In this document: piece by piece, positions 10,403 to 22,003 of the stretch | Layout: each line of letters starts with the position of its first letter | Numbering within the stretch: the stretch's first letter is position 1 | Origin: Adiantum capillus-veneris | Taxonomy: Eukaryota > Streptophyta > Polypodiopsida > Polypodiales > Pteridaceae | Length of the DNA: 64,000 nucleotides | NCBI GenBank assembly: GCA_014529385.2 | Contig: CM043962.1 | Coordinates: forward strand, 85,436,180-85,500,179 | Direction of reading: 5' to 3' | Program-made: the position numbers and the translations under genes | The notes under the pieces: model-generated | What the model saw: the letters and a program-made list of their open reading frames with translations, nothing else | Database searches by the model: none | What the model was told of the DNA's origin: nothing

Positions 10403-10740
10403 GTCCTCGCCTTCTACATCCTTCCCTCCTTTCTTGAATTTTGGCATAACTCCAAAATTTTTGAAAAAAATCTACCGCCTGATTCTGATTTGGTGTTGAG
10501 GAAACCATATGGTGTTTCGGTTGGCCTAAACCCTAAACCCTTCTGGTTGCTGATTTGGCCAATCTTCCTCATGGTTTGGCTGATGTTCCTCATGGTAATA
10601 CTCTTTCAGTATTGCTAGCTTTATACCATACTTCATGCTTGTTGAGTGCTTGATACCCCTATAGTTGTAATTCCAAGGGTGCCCAGCTAAAGAATTTATA
10701 GTGCCTAACTGGGAAAATCCACCGTCTGATTCTAAGATGG
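10403..10740 (-). other. gypsy II 3' untranslated region with two CCCTAAA units
   Basis: Between the accessory frame and the 3' LTR. It holds the polypurine tract and, at 10525-10540, two adjacent CCTAAAC-type telomere-like units, probably chance. It contains no coding domain. Confidence 0.5.
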
Positions 10741-12010
10741 AACTACCCAATATCCTTCCACTGAACTTGCTTCCTCTTGCCCTTCTTCTGCGTTGGTGCC
10801 TCAAAAGCCCCAGTGCGAGCATTGTCCTTCTAGATAAGTTTGTAAATGGCCTCCTGCTCAAGCTGGTCCCACCTTTCAGTGGTCATATCAAATTTATAAG
10901 GCGTGAGAGGATTGTAGGTTTTGGTGTCGGGATCATACAGAGTGCGTTTTCCCTTTGTCAAACGGGTTCTGGCCAATTTATGACAATTCGAGGTTGTGTG
11001 GATACATCCTTGGGAAAGAGGATGATTGGTTTTGATTCTAGAATCAAAGAGAATCTCAACCATTTCTCTGTATGGTGGTCCCAGCCCTGGTTTAGCACTG
11101 ATATTATTTTACAGAGATCTTGGAAGATTCCACAGTCAGTTGAAGAAATTGATTTGTGATCTTTGTTAAACCACGGAGCTGGATTTTCCACTGTCCCATA
11201 TATATTTTGACCCTCTACATTTCTACCTACAGTTACATGACTTTATCGAGTTTGAGAGCGTCATTGATCAGTGATTGCTAGGTTTTCCATTCCACAGTGG
11301 CTCGCTCATACCAATCCTGGAGTTCATTAGTAAGTAGGTGAGCCGATACATTGGTTTTGGATGTTGAGGATACAAAGCTGGGAAAAATCTAGGTAGTTCA
11401 GCCTCTTTAGCAGGAAATGCATACATGAGAACTGGAGAGTCATGCACAAACTCCAGAAAATTGAGAACAGGTTGGTTCTCCTGCTGCATCATCTTCCTAG
11501 TTACCCGGAGGAGCTGAAAGAGTCTTCGGAGAGCAGTTGCCTATTCTCCTATTGTCATTTGAATCTGAGGTCCTTTGCTACTAGAAGACTCGTGTTCAAT
11601 GATAGCCTGCACCGTTTGGTCCAAAACTCTTGTGGCAATTTGCATCTGAAGTAAAACTTCTTCCAGTTGAGTTCTAACTTCCTTCATACACTTGTATGTA
11701 GGCCTGTTTCCAAGCAGTAGTTCTAGTTCAAGAGCTAGAGAGTGTTGGTCTGCAATGGATAGTCGTTTCCAGTGTGGATTGAGTATCCTGTCATCAAAAA
11801 TCAGTGCCCACTCAGGTACTCTTTCCAGCTGCTGTATTCTACTAGGATGCACAAGAAATTGGCACAATTCTTGATCATGGAAGGCAACTGATTTCCAGTG
11901 CTAAATCATTTCTCTAGCTCCAACATACTGCCTTTGAAAGAGTTCCAGATCAAAGACTAGAGTATCATCCTCCAAATACATCCTAGTAATAGGAGCTTGT
12001 TGATGTCTTA
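10741..12010 (-). pseudogene. gypsy II accessory frame, C-terminal half
   Basis: A chain of minus-strand frames that appear to be one protein broken by stops and frameshifts: 11867-11541, 11492-11268, 11191-10958 and 11063-10830. The best-preserved piece (11867-11541) contains a VPEWALIFDDRILNPHW stretch followed by Leu/Glu-rich helices. The last part is basic, ending in a KKGKRKQVQW-type tail. It sits between the presumed pol end and the 3' LTR, where some plant Ty3 lineages carry an env-like or other extra frame. I do not recognise the family and see no transmembrane segments, so an envelope function is not supported. Confidence 0.45.
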
Positions 12011-12122
12011 ATCTCTTGTTTAGTGTGATGAGTGCTTCTCATCACCCTTTAATGACTCAATCACAGCTTTGGCTTTTCCTTTGCTGTTAGCAATGTGCTG
12101 TGGTTGGTGTACTGGAGTATCT

Positions 12123-13190
12123 TCAGTGTTGCCCTTCTTTCCACCACCTGGCTCTGCTGATCTTCAAACCACTGGTCCCTCGACTGCTGGTCTGGTTGGT
12201 GTTTTTTCTGGTCCGACTAGTCTTTGTCAGGCTGATTGCCTCCTGTGTGGCAGCTGATCCACCAGCTCCAGATCTTGAAGGTGGGGAAGGAGGGAATTCA
12301 TTATCATCATCTGGTTTGTTGTCCAGATTGTTCTCCCCTTCCTCATCCTTCTCTTCTTCCCTTTCAAAATCCTCATCAAGATTCTTTTGTTTTTCCATAT
12401 AATCCATGATGGCTTGATTTGTTAGTGTTGTGCTATATTCAGAGAGCTTGTCTTGCAGATTACTCTGCATGGTCTCCATGAGTGCCTTAAAATTTTTCAT
12501 ATTCAGAGTGATGTTGCCTTCTGGACTTAGAATATCAGCAAGATTATTATAAACATATCTCTTTGTAAGAGAAGCTTTTACTGCAATGTGTGATGTCATC
12601 AGTTCTTTGAAATCTACCAGCTTCATTCCTAGTAGATTCTGAAATCTATCAACATCTCTCAAGGCTGCTGCCTTGTCTTCCTTTAATTGCCGATTTCTAA
12701 TTTCTATCTTCTGCAACTTTGTCTGCAGCTCATTAATTGTCCTTACTGACTGATTTTCAGCAATAATATGCCTGAGTCTTTGTGAAACCCCATCTTGTTG
12801 AAGTTTCTAAATCTGCTATTGGCTGCTTTCCAGTTCTTCTTTTAGCTTAACCATTTGCTCATTGGGAGTTGATGCATCTATCATCTGTCCTAAAGCATTG
12901 AAAATGGTGTTCCATGATGATTGGATAAGCATTGAGCATCCATCAACTATTGTTGCCTGGTGAGATTGGACTGGCTCATAAACCATAATAGGAGCCATAT
13001 ATGGTAAGTGTACCAAATTAGATGTTTGAAAAATTAGTCGGCCTTTAAGAGGGTGTTGCTGTATCTACTGCATTTTATCCTTCTTGGCTATGGATAAAGC
13101 CAATTTACTGAAAGGAATCTTGTTGGCTGGATTGTCAAGTACTGAACCCTTTCCCTTGTCTTTGACCACCGCCTGCTTAGTGCTTGACGT
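12123..13190 (-). pseudogene. gypsy II accessory frame, N-terminal half (coiled coil and acidic tail)
   Basis: The longest piece is 12716-12123 (197 codons). It has a charged Leu-rich coiled-coil region (ELQTKLQKIEIRNRQLKED and onward), a central helical region around a YNNLADILSPEG motif, then a strongly acidic DEDFEREEEKDEEGE run and a Pro/Ser/Gly-rich end. Upstream pieces (13016-12816 and 13190-13065) are in line with it but separated by stops. At 13190 the frame is cut by gypsy III and resumes at 20939 in the same phase after one ACGT is removed. The product is unknown and inferred to be an element-encoded accessory protein. Confidence 0.5.
13187..13190. repeat. Target-site duplication ACGT of gypsy III (left)
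   Basis: ACGT immediately before the TGATAG terminus, repeated at 20935-20938 directly after the CCATCA terminus. Confidence 0.8.
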
Positions 13191-14405
13191 TGATAGACCG
13201 CTTTTGGCGTGTAAAAAGTAGCGTTTATATGCATGGTCATATGTACAAAGAGATGTAAATACATGAATTTGAGAGCTTTGCAAAGTGGTTTCAAGTTCAA
13301 AAAAAGGTGCAACGTGTGCACATTGTAAATATGCTTGCTTGCGTGTCGGCAGTCGAGCATACGTACATGCCTGGATAGGGTATCGGGGCCTTGGATATGG
13401 TTCTAAGTGGTTTTCTTTTGGATCTAGATAATGTGTTTGAGATTTCTATAATGTAAATAATGCAAGTGACAAGTGTAGGTACTCTCATCCTGCTCGAGAA
13501 GTTTGGCACATGCGGTAACTGTCTATTTGCGGCGCCAGATCTGCGGTGATACGTGCATCGCCCTAGAAGTGGTCAAAAATGGAATGTGGGGATGTGGAAA
13601 TTTTCTTTGGGTATCGAGGATCAAGCGTGCAAAATTTGGTGAATTTTGGAGTTTGGGGTTTTTCCGACGAAAAATGCCCGCCAGGGGTCAAAACAGGCCA
13701 AAACTGGGCCAAAAAAGGTCAAAAAAGGTGTGAAATGGCTTCAAATTAAAACATCACTCACGGTGCCGTGATGGTCCAGGCTGAGGGAAGACTTTTGAAG
13801 AGAAATATCAACACTTTCACCCCTCTGTGTGGAGGAAGCAGGGTTCCTACAGGTGGTCTAGTGCAGTCCCGTTGCGTTCCCGTCCTGTTTTCGAGTGTAG
13901 GGAGGAGTGAATGAGAGCTTTCTCTCTTCAATTTTGCACTTGGGAGAGTATATGGAAGTTTTGAGGTTTCCATGGTTGTGTGTGTGCAAGGAATTGAGGG
14001 AAGAAGGTACGGCTTTCTGCAAGACTATGTGACCCTGTATCTGTGCCATTAGGGTTGGCGCTACTCCAAAGAGTCCAACAGAGGGGAGTTTGGTAAAGCT
14101 TCTGCAATGGTTTGAGAGTAGAATTTTGTGGCTGGATTTTTTGGTTTTTGATGTTTTTTCTTGTATATTTTGGTCACCATCAAGAGTGATTTCAAGTGTT
14201 GATCACCTCGACTCACCTTGTAGTGTCTGCGGGCAGGCAAGGGCTTGTAGGTCGAGGCGTTTGGAGTTTGAATTGAGCTTGTGGGTAGAGTTTTTAGGGA
14301 GCTTTTGAGTGTTAGTGAGTGAGGTGAGGAATTAGAGTAAATTCCTTGTGTTGTGTTGAGTGGTCTGGGTGTGTGAGTGTCCGTACAACATCTTTTGCTC
14401 CATCA
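13191..14405 (+). repeat. gypsy III 5' LTR
   Basis: Begins TGATAGACCG and ends CTCCATCA. Aligns end to end with 19717-20934, with scattered substitutions and a few small indels. Length about 1.2 kb. Confidence 0.93.
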
Positions 14406-14410
14406 TCCTT

Positions 14411-14429
14411 TGGCGATCCCGCTCGGGAG
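14411..14429 (+). other. gypsy III primer-binding site (candidate)
   Basis: TGGCGATCCCGCTCGGG begins five bases after the LTR and starts with the TGG expected opposite a tRNA CCA end. The priming tRNA was not identified. Confidence 0.6.
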
Positions 14430-14522
14430 CGGAAATTTTCCGGTTGAAGCGGTTTTGCTGTGAAGTTCGAGCTTCATTGAAGAAAAGTGGTGGTTTGGTT
14501 GAGGTGAAAAACTTCAAATTTT

Positions 14523-16250
14523 GTGGAATTACTCATGCAAGGGAGAAGCAACTTCAAAGGGATGGCGTATAGTCAGCTAGTGTTTACAGGGAAGGAGGAT
14601 GTGAAGGACTGGATTGTGGACTTCGAGTGGCATACGCTTGGCATGCACATTGTGAATGATGAAGCAAAGCTTCATGTATTTCCTCTTGCGCTCAAAGGAG
14701 AAGCTCGCGAGTGGTTTGAAGGTTTAGAGGAAGACAAAAAGCAAACATGGGAGAAGGTGAAGCTGGCAATTTTTGACAGGTTTGGGAAGAAACTAACCGC
14801 AACAGAAGCAACGACAAAATTGAGAGGTTTGCAGCAAGATGTTGATGCTAACTTTAAAGAGTTTTTGCAACACTTCAAAGGGCTTTGGGTTCAATTAGAG
14901 GCGGCATCCCAAGTACCTCCAAGGGATTTCTTTAAAGTGCGTCAGTTTATGGATTGTCTCCATCCAAGTGTAAGGGAGAAGGTCGATCAAGATGAGCCTG
15001 CTACATTTGAAAGAGCTGTGGAAATTGCCGAGGCCAAGAGCAAGAAGATCAAGAGAAGGTGGGAGCAAGGCATGACACACGCTGAGCCAGTTGTGGTGCA
15101 ACCAATGGTCCCTGTGACAACGGATGATAGAGTGGAGCGAGTGGTTCAAGGTCCATATCCTGTTACGTCCCGGGTTCTACATGATTTTGCTGGTCAGTTG
15201 CAAGAATTAAGAATTAACATAATGAATAGAAACCAAAGAGAAGAGCGGCCAGCTGGGAGAGGTAGGGGACGAAGGCTACAAGGAAGATGCTACAATTGTG
15301 ATGAAGAGGGTCACTACGCCCCTGATTTTCCTGAACCACCAAGAGAGAGAGGAGGGATATACCCCCTATATGGACGTGGTCGAGGAAGAATAGAAGAAAA
15401 TCATCAAGAACGGGCACTAGAAGCAGCGCTTCCGCAACAACAACCGCAACCGTTGCCTGCAAATGGAGAAGGTAGGGCTATCAACATCATTACCCTTGAG
15501 CATCAAGATGTGGATGTTTTGGCCAATAAGAGAGCTAGGCATGATAGGGAGAAAGAGACAGAAGAAGAGAGGGAAACAAGAGCAAGGAAAGGAAAGGCTA
15601 AGGTAGAAGACAAACCAGAAAGTAGTAAGAGGCGGCGAAGAAGGAAAATTGGTCCAAAGGATTACCTCCTTGGCCAAGGTGTTAAAGACTATGATATTGT
15701 CGACGACATACGAAATCAAAAGGCAAATATATCTCTTGGTCAATTGGTGGCTTTGAACGCTAAATTGAGGAGGCAGTGGACCAAGTGTGTGAGTATGCGG
15801 CTTCCTTCCAAGAAGGAAAAGCATCAAAGCATGGTGTCATCTTTGAGGGTTGGTCACCCAATGGATATGGTGCCAATAGTTGAAGCTATGCTGGGAAAGA
15901 ACACGGAAGTGCAAGCATATGTGGATGGTGGTGCCCAGGTGTGTGTCATGACCGAGGCTATCATGAAAGAAGCAGGTGTCAAGATGTCAGTGAATGCTTC
16001 GATCCGTATGAGGATGGCCAACCACAAAAAGGCAAGGTGTCTTGGAATAGCTGAAGATGTAAAGATAAAAGTCTTGGGGATTGAGTGCTTGGTTGATTGC
16101 TACGTGATGCAAGCGGGTGAGAATGCGTATCCAATCATTTTAGGGAGGCTATGGCTTATAACCCTTGGTGCTAAGCAGGATAGGGGCACGGGCTTAAGCC
16201 AATCACCATCCCTGACAAAGAGAAAGGAAGGACCATTGTCTACAACATGA
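14523..16250 (+). pseudogene. gag-protease of gypsy III
   Basis: Open for 575 codons. Residues about 20-170 have the Ty3 capsid pattern (EAREWFEGLEEDKKQTWEKV, then a Phe-x-Arg-Phe-Gly segment). Residues about 256-270 are a zinc knuckle, CYNCDEEGHYAPDF, in which the last Cys is replaced by Phe, so zinc binding is doubtful. A basic, Glu-rich spacer follows. The protease begins at about residue 465 with AYVDGGAQVCVM, the active site being D-G-G instead of D-[ST]-G, and ends at YPIILGRLWL. After about 16190 the frame has shifted, because the expected continuation appears in another frame up to about 16270. Confidence 0.9.
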
Positions 16251-16279
16251 AGACACACGAGATCCGTACATAGCCCCTA

Positions 16280-16546
16280 GTGGAGATGCAAGATACGGAT
16301 TCGACGGAAACCACATCATACGATAGTGATGCTTCGTCTACATCATCAGAAGAAAGTGTAGAGGAAGGCTTGATGCAATTACGTCCTGATCTTTTTGGGA
16401 TAAGTGTTGAAAAGGAAGCATCGATGCATGATGTGAAGGTCAAGGAGGAGAAGGATAGTCCAAAAGCAATTGTAGAGCCTGCCAAAGTGAATGTAAGAAG
16501 CATGCTAGGAGAGGACTTGACAGAAAAAGAAAAAAAAGGAGTATGA
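16280..16546 (+). pseudogene. gypsy III linker between protease and reverse transcriptase
   Basis: Acidic, Ser- and Glu-rich 88-codon frame with no catalytic motif. It sits where Tat-type elements carry a variable spacer. It ends at an A-rich run (16531-16539) where a frameshift leads into the reverse transcriptase frame. Confidence 0.6.
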
Positions 16547-16597
16547 AGATATGTTTACAGAGTTTCCAAAGCTATTCGCCACTGAATATATATAGAG

Positions 16598-17496
16598 TTG
16601 CAAGGAGCTAAAGGAGTCGAGCATAGAATCAATCTAAAAGAAGGTGCCAAGCCAAAGGTTCAAAAGCTTAGGAGATTGGGGGTCATTCATGAGAAGGCAC
16701 TTCATGAAGAGGTGACGAAGCTTTTGGAAGCAGATTTAATCTTTCGAGTGGAGGAGTCCGAATGGGTCTCTCTAGTTGTTATTGTGCCCAAGAAGAACGG
16801 AATATTTAGGATATGTGTTGATTTCAAACCTTTGAATGCTATCACAAAAAGGAATCATTATCCACTACCCTTTTTAGATGAAACCCTCAATCAGGTTGCA
16901 GGTCATGAACGTTACTCAATCATGGATGGATTTTCTGGCTACTTTCAGATCTTGATAGCGATTGAAGATCGATTGAAGACGACCTTCATTACTCCTTGGG
17001 GTTGTTTTGCCTACAAAAGAATGCCTTTTGGGCTGGTTAATGCATATGCTACCTTCCGAGGATGGATGAATAGAGTGTTTGGTCCCTACTTGGGTAAGTT
17101 CATTCGTGTATTCATGGATGACATTGGGTGTTATAGCTCAAGGGTCACACATTTGGAGAAGCTGAGGTTGAGTTTTGAAAGGCTTCAACAAGAGGGTGGG
17201 AAACTCAACCCAAAGAAGTGTAAGTTTGCTCATGCCAGAGTCCATTTTCTAGGACATGTGGTTTCCCAAAATGGAATAGAAGCTGACCCAGAGAAAGTTA
17301 AGGCATTATTGCTAATGGATTTGCCCAGCAACACAAAGGATTTGGCATCATTTGTGCATAAGCTCAGGTACTTGTGACGTTTTTTCTGGATGCTATGTCA
17401 GTATGTGTATCCTCTCCAGAAATTGAGTCAAAGAGTTCAAGGGTTTGAATGGAATGAAGACATGCAACAGGATTTTGATGGTATCAAGGAGGTATT
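16598..17496 (+). pseudogene. Reverse transcriptase of gypsy III
   Basis: Shows in order HRINLKEGAKP, VVIVPKKNGIFRICVDF, YSIMDGFSGYFQI with the first catalytic Asp, KRMPFGLVNAYATF, and VFMDDI as catalytic box (17111-17122), then the FLGHVVSQNGIEADP thumb motif. Open for 259 codons to 17377. A stop there separates it from the connection region that continues to about 17496. The MPFGL-x-NA segment has Tyr where Pro is usual. Confidence 0.92.
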
Positions 17497-17910
17497 GTGT
17501 GCTTTACCAACAGTGAGTCCTCCCGACTTGAGTCGATTTTCTATGTATCTACTAGTGTGGGGTCAGTAGCTTTTGGGTCGGTTCTCTTACAAAAGCAAGG
17601 AAGTAACTTCAAGCCAGTTTATTTTGAGAGAAAGATGAAGAATGTAAGTGAGTTCTCCTACACGGAAATGGAACAGTGGGTATTCCCCTTGGTTCTTGCT
17701 TGTCGTAGGTTTAAAACCTATTTGTTGCCCCAAAAGTTCTATGTGCTCACCACATCGAATATTTTGCCGGATGTAGTACAACATTTGAAGCCTAGCAAGC
17801 GCATCTTAAAGTGGACTTTAGAGATCCAAGAGTATGAGTTTGAGTTTAAAGTGGATCATTCTGTTAAAGCTCACTTGGCAGACATAGTCGTACATAAGGG
17901 GGGCGGGCTT
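17497..17910 (+). pseudogene. First (Ty3-type) RNase H of gypsy III
   Basis: First part of a 350-codon open frame. It contains VAFGSVLLQKQ, KPVYFERKM, a YTEMEQWVFPLVLA segment with the Glu, and the LTTSNIL segment where the third acidic residue would lie (Asp to Thr or Ser change). It ends with HSVKAHLADIV. The missing acidic residue suggests a decayed first domain, which is common when a second RNase H is present. Confidence 0.85.
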
Positions 17911-17959
17911 CCATCTTACCCAAGGGTCGACAAGGATGATCATGAAGAGGAAGTAAATA

Positions 17960-18549
17960 TTACATATGCGTATACAATGATGTTTGATGGTGCATACAGG
18001 GAAGTTCCTCAAAAGGCAAGTGGTGGGGTAGTCATTAAGAACCCAAAAGGCGATGTAATCTTTTCTAGAGCTTACGATCTTGATGAAGCTGAAAGTAACA
18101 ATGAGGCCGAGTACCTCACGCTTTTCCTTGGGTTGAAGCAGTGTGTTGAGTTTGGACTGAAGAGGGTCATTGCAAAAGAGGATGCATTGCTAGTCATGAA
18201 TCAGTTGCTTGGTTTGTGGAATGTTAAGAAAGACAATTCGAAGAAGTGGTTCTATGGCATCAAGAAGCTTTTGCATGAGTTTGAGAAGATACAGTTTAAG
18301 CATGTTCCTCGTGAGCAGAATAAAGAAGCTGATGAGTTGGCTAGGGACAAGTTGGATGCCTTGGTAGCTCCTTTAAAGGTCAAGGAAGCCTTGTATGTAG
18401 GAAGGGAATCATTGCAAGATGTAGAAGTATTTCTTGGTGAAGGGCAATGTCCAGAGGGCATGTCAAAGGTTCGGCGTAAGAGAATAGTTGCAAAAGCAAG
18501 AAACTACACATTGGTAGGTGAGGATCTCATGCTTTATGGGCAAGGATAG
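17960..18549 (+). pseudogene. Second RNase H (archaeal/cellular-type) of gypsy III
   Basis: A second RNase H fold follows in the same frame. It starts with MFDGAYREVPQKASGGV (first Asp), then ESNNEAEYLTLFLGL (Glu), KEDALLVMNQLLG (Asp) and PREQNKEADELARD (His/Asp end motif in degenerate form). This set and spacing match the additional RNase H acquired by the Tat lineage, where it is thought to take over RNA cleavage. All three acidic motif residues are retained. The frame stops at 18549. Confidence 0.88.
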
Positions 18550-18589
18550 CATTTTGAGAAAAGTGTCGTACAAAGAAGAGATAGGCTTG

Positions 18590-19702
18590 ATTTTGGAGTA
18601 CTGCCATGAAGAAACAGGCCATCAAGGCAAGGATTAGGTTTTCTTTCATGTTTTGAGAGCAGGTTACTGTTGGCTCTCTATGATGAGAGATGCTTATTTT
18701 TGGTGCAAGTCATGCCATGAATGCCAAGTGTTTGCAAATCGGAAGCTTTTGGTTGAGCCTCAGAAAGCTATAATGTCTTTTGATGCATTTGCAAAATGGG
18801 GAGTAGATGTTGTAGGTCCAATGCCAAGGACCAACAATGGTAAAAGGTATATCCTTGTGGCTGTGGACTATTTGACAAAATGGGTGGAGGCAAGAGCAGT
18901 AAAAGATGTAACAACTGGAAGAGTGGCCTCTTTTTTATATGAACAGGTGTGTTGCAGGTTTGGAGCTCCTATGGTTATTATTTCTGATCGTGGACCAGGA
19001 TTTAGGGGAAAACTTGTTGCTGCTCTCATGGAGAAATTGAAAATTCAGCATAGGCATTCTTCTCCTTACTACCCACAATGCAATGGGTTGGTTGAGAACT
19101 GCAATGGTCAAATTGTGAAGATGCTATCAAAGTATGCTAGAGAGCATCCTAAAGAGTGGGACTTGGACTTGGAAAAGTGTTTGTGGGCTTATAGAACTGC
19201 GTATAGAGTGTCAACACAGTTTACACCATATGAGCTTGTTTATGGAAAAGAAGCTCTTATGCCCATACAAGTTGAGTTGGATGCCTTGAAGTTGTTGTGC
19301 AGAATGCAAGGTGAGCATAGTCACAAGCTGCAAGAAAGAATTCTTTCTCTAGAGTTGTTGCGAATGAATAGAGAGAAAGCCAGTGATTATTATCTTCAAC
19401 AAGCAGAGACAAGGATGGAGAAAATGAATAAGAGGCTGCCAGAGAAAGAAGTCAAAGAGGGAGATCTGGTGATGAAGTATGATTCTCGCTTGGATTTTAC
19501 TTTTCAAAAGAAGTTGAGGGACAAATGGTTGGGTCCATACAGAGTGAATCATGTATTTCCTAATGGCACCTATGAGTTGGAAAAATTATATGGTGAACGT
19601 TTGCGCTACAAAATAAATGGGTATCGATTGAAAAAATATTTTGCGAGGGATGTGGTTCCAGATGCAAATAGTCTCTTGGTTGAGCATAAATGCTCTACCT
19701 AG
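18590..19702 (+). pseudogene. Integrase of gypsy III
   Basis: The zinc-binding HHCC region begins at about 18600 (YCHEETGHQG) and is broken by an in-frame stop near 18636. The long frame 18653-19702 resumes with CKSCHECQ. The catalytic triad is intact: Asp in KWGVDVVGP (about 18805), Asp in IISDRGPGF (about 18988) and Glu in NGLVENCN (about 19094). The C terminus has KWLGPYRVNHVFPNGTYEL, the usual Ty3 integrase tail, with no chromodomain. Integration would act at nuclear DNA. Confidence 0.92.
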
Positions 19703-19716
19703 AGGGTGGGCAATGA
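19701..19716 (+). other. gypsy III polypurine tract
   Basis: AGAGGGTGGGCAATGA immediately precedes the 3' LTR terminus TGATAG and would prime plus-strand synthesis. Confidence 0.85.
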
Positions 19717-20934
19717 TGATAGACCGCTTTTGGCGTGTACAAAGTAGAGTTTTTATGCATGGTTATATGTACAAAAAGATGTAAATACATGCATTTGAGA
19801 TCTTTGCAAAGTAGTTTCAAGTTCAAAAAAAGGTGCAACGTGTGCACATTGTAAATATGCGTGCTTGTCAGCAGTCGAGCATACGTACATGCCTGGATAG
19901 AGTATCGGGGCCTTGGATATGGTTCTAAGTGGTTTTTTTTTGGCTCTAGATAATGTGTTTGAGCTTTCTAGAATGTAAATAATGCAAGTGACAAGTGTAG
20001 GTACTCTCATCCCGCTCGAGAAGTTTGGCACATGCGGTAACTGTCTATTTGCAGCGCCTGATCTGCGGTGATACGTGCATCGCCCTAGAAGTGGTCAATA
20101 ATGGAATGTGAGTATGTGGAAATGTGCTTTGAGTATCGAGGATAAAGCGTGCAAAATTTGGTGAATTTTGGAGTTCGTTTGGGGTTTTTCCTGCGAAAAA
20201 TGCCCGCCAGGGGTCAAAACAGGCCAAAACTGGGCCAAAAGAGGTAAAAAAAGGTGTGAAATGGCTTCAAATGAAAACATCACTCACGGTGCTGTGGTGG
20301 TCCAGGCTGAGGGAATACTTTTGAAGAGAAATATCAACACTTTCACCCCTCTGTGTGTAGGAGGAAGCAGGGTTCCTACAGGTGGTCTAGTGCAGTCTCG
20401 TTGCGTTCCTGTCCTGTTTTCGAGTGTAGGGAGGAGTGAATGAGAGCTTTCTCTCTTCAATTTTGCACTTGAGAGAATGTATGGAAGTTATTAGGTTTTC
20501 ATGGATGTGTGTGTGCAAGGAATTGAGGGAAGAAGGTACGGCTTTCTGCAAGACTATGTGACCCTGTATCGGTGCCATTAGGATTGGCGCTACTCCAAAG
20601 AGTCCAACAGAGTGGAGTTTGGTGAAGCTTTTGCAATGGTTTGAGAGTAGCTTTTTGTGGCTGGAGTTTTTGGTTTTTGATGGTTTTTCTTGTATATTTT
20701 GGTCACCATCAAGTGTGATTTCAAGTGTTGTTCACCTCGACTCACCTTGTAGTGTTTGCGGGCAGGCAAGGGCTTGTAGGTCGAGGCGTTTAGAGTTTGA
20801 ATTGAGCTTGTGGGTAGAGTTTTTAGGGAGCTTTTGAGTGGTGGTGAGTGAGGTGAGGAATTTGAGTAAATTCCTTTTGTTGTGTTGAGTGGTCTGGGTG
20901 TGTGAGTGCGCGCACGACATCTTTTGCTCCATCA
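19717..20934 (+). repeat. gypsy III 3' LTR
   Basis: Starts TGATAGACCG and ends CTCCATCA, followed by ACGT. Aligns over its whole length with 13191-14405. Confidence 0.93.
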
Positions 20935-21047
20935 ACGTTTCTTCCTGGCCCTTTCTAGTGCTGCTATCTGCTAGAGTCTACTCTTCTTGCTGGCCCTTCC
21001 CAGCATTGGTCTATGCTGTCATCTATTCTTCAAGTGTGGGTGAAGTC
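20935..21047 (-). pseudogene. gypsy II accessory frame, continuation beyond gypsy III
   Basis: After removing one ACGT, the minus frame from here runs in phase into 13190 and downward (GQEETSSTKQAVV across the junction). Stops occur near 20962 and 20971. It is cut at 21048 by the LTR of element X. Confidence 0.6.
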
Positions 21048-22003
21048 TGTTGGCGGAGCGACTCAACACCCATGAAGTGCATGCAAACACTACCTAGATC
21101 AACATAATGTTAATCGAGGACACAGATGACACGATAGGCACACGGAGGAAATCTCTTTAGCTTGTCAAGCTAAGACCATCCTACACATACAACACTCTGG
21201 AAGGCCAACTATACCACAATCAAGAACCTCACTGCTCTCAACTACACCACCTAGCCACATACACACATACAAAAGGTAACTCACCTAATCATGCCAGATT
21301 CGTACGAAACTTAAGGAACACCATCCCCTCACTAGGATACACCTGTCCCTATGCTTCTACACTCAAAGCCCTCACTCTAAACCCGTCTGTGGAAAACGCG
21401 TAGGATGACAGAGCAGAATTTTGAAAGTGCCCGAAACTGAAATTTATGAGTACCTATGCGTAGCTTATGTCGCCACGATTTTATAGACTACTAGCACGCA
21501 GAAAATAGACATTGTTTGATACACTTACGGCCACAAATAGCTCGTAGATGCGTCGGCATGTGCGCTTCGTCTCGCGTGGAATGCTTGGCGTTGTCGCGTA
21601 GCTCTCCTCGAGCCTACAGCAATGGTGCAGTCGGATCTCCAATGTGTTGAGCGAGCTGGGCGTAGCGAGAGGATAAAGCTCACGCTTACTCTCTTTCTCT
21701 CTTACACACAGTAGACGGCAGCGCTCCAGTTTAGATTATGATTAAAGTCTCTTTTTACAAAATAACCTAGGTACCTTATATACTAAGGCTACGTTAGGTT
21801 TAACCAAAAATGGGGTTGAAAGGGTCAAATGGGTTTGTATTTACAATCTGGAAGTGCCATTGCACCCCGGCTTCTGAAACTAGAATAACTACTCATTACA
21901 AATGACGTTTATAGCCATAATCCGCAGCATTTTATAACTCGCAAAAGATAAGACTTTGGTACGAAACTTGAGTTATGTTGTGTTGTTGACCTAGCGGTCA
22001 ACA
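21048..22003 (-). repeat. Element X LTR (3' LTR, minus orientation)
   Basis: Plus strand starts TGTTGGCGG and ends GGTCAACA, i.e. TG...CA on both strands. The minus-strand start has a short palindrome (TGTTGACC, four-base spacer, GGTCAACA). A minus-strand TATATAAGG lies near 21773-21781, fitting a promoter, and a polypurine tract follows outside at 22004. Only this LTR is found; the left-flank AAGTC is a possible target duplication without a located partner. Confidence 0.7.

Larger units (their letters stand above)
13191..20934 (+). mobile_element. Ty3/gypsy element III (dual RNase H), both LTRs, 7.7 kb
   Basis: A structurally complete insertion: 5' LTR, primer site, gag-protease, reverse transcriptase, RNase H, second RNase H, integrase, polypurine tract, 3' LTR, with a 4-bp ACGT duplication. 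The second RNase H domain after the usual one is the mark of the Tat-type lineage of plant Ty3 elements. Coding capacity is lost through a frameshift near 16190, and stops or frame breaks near 16590, 17377-17497 and 18549-18653. It lies inside the gypsy II accessory frame and is therefore younger than gypsy II. Confidence 0.93.

Noticed and set aside
10525-10540. Telomere-like CCCTAAA units as interstitial telomere
   Set aside because: Only two units inside the gypsy II 3' region; chance is sufficient.
15417-15827. 136-codon minus frame and other antisense frames within gypsy III
   Set aside because: Shadows of the plus-strand gag-protease frame.
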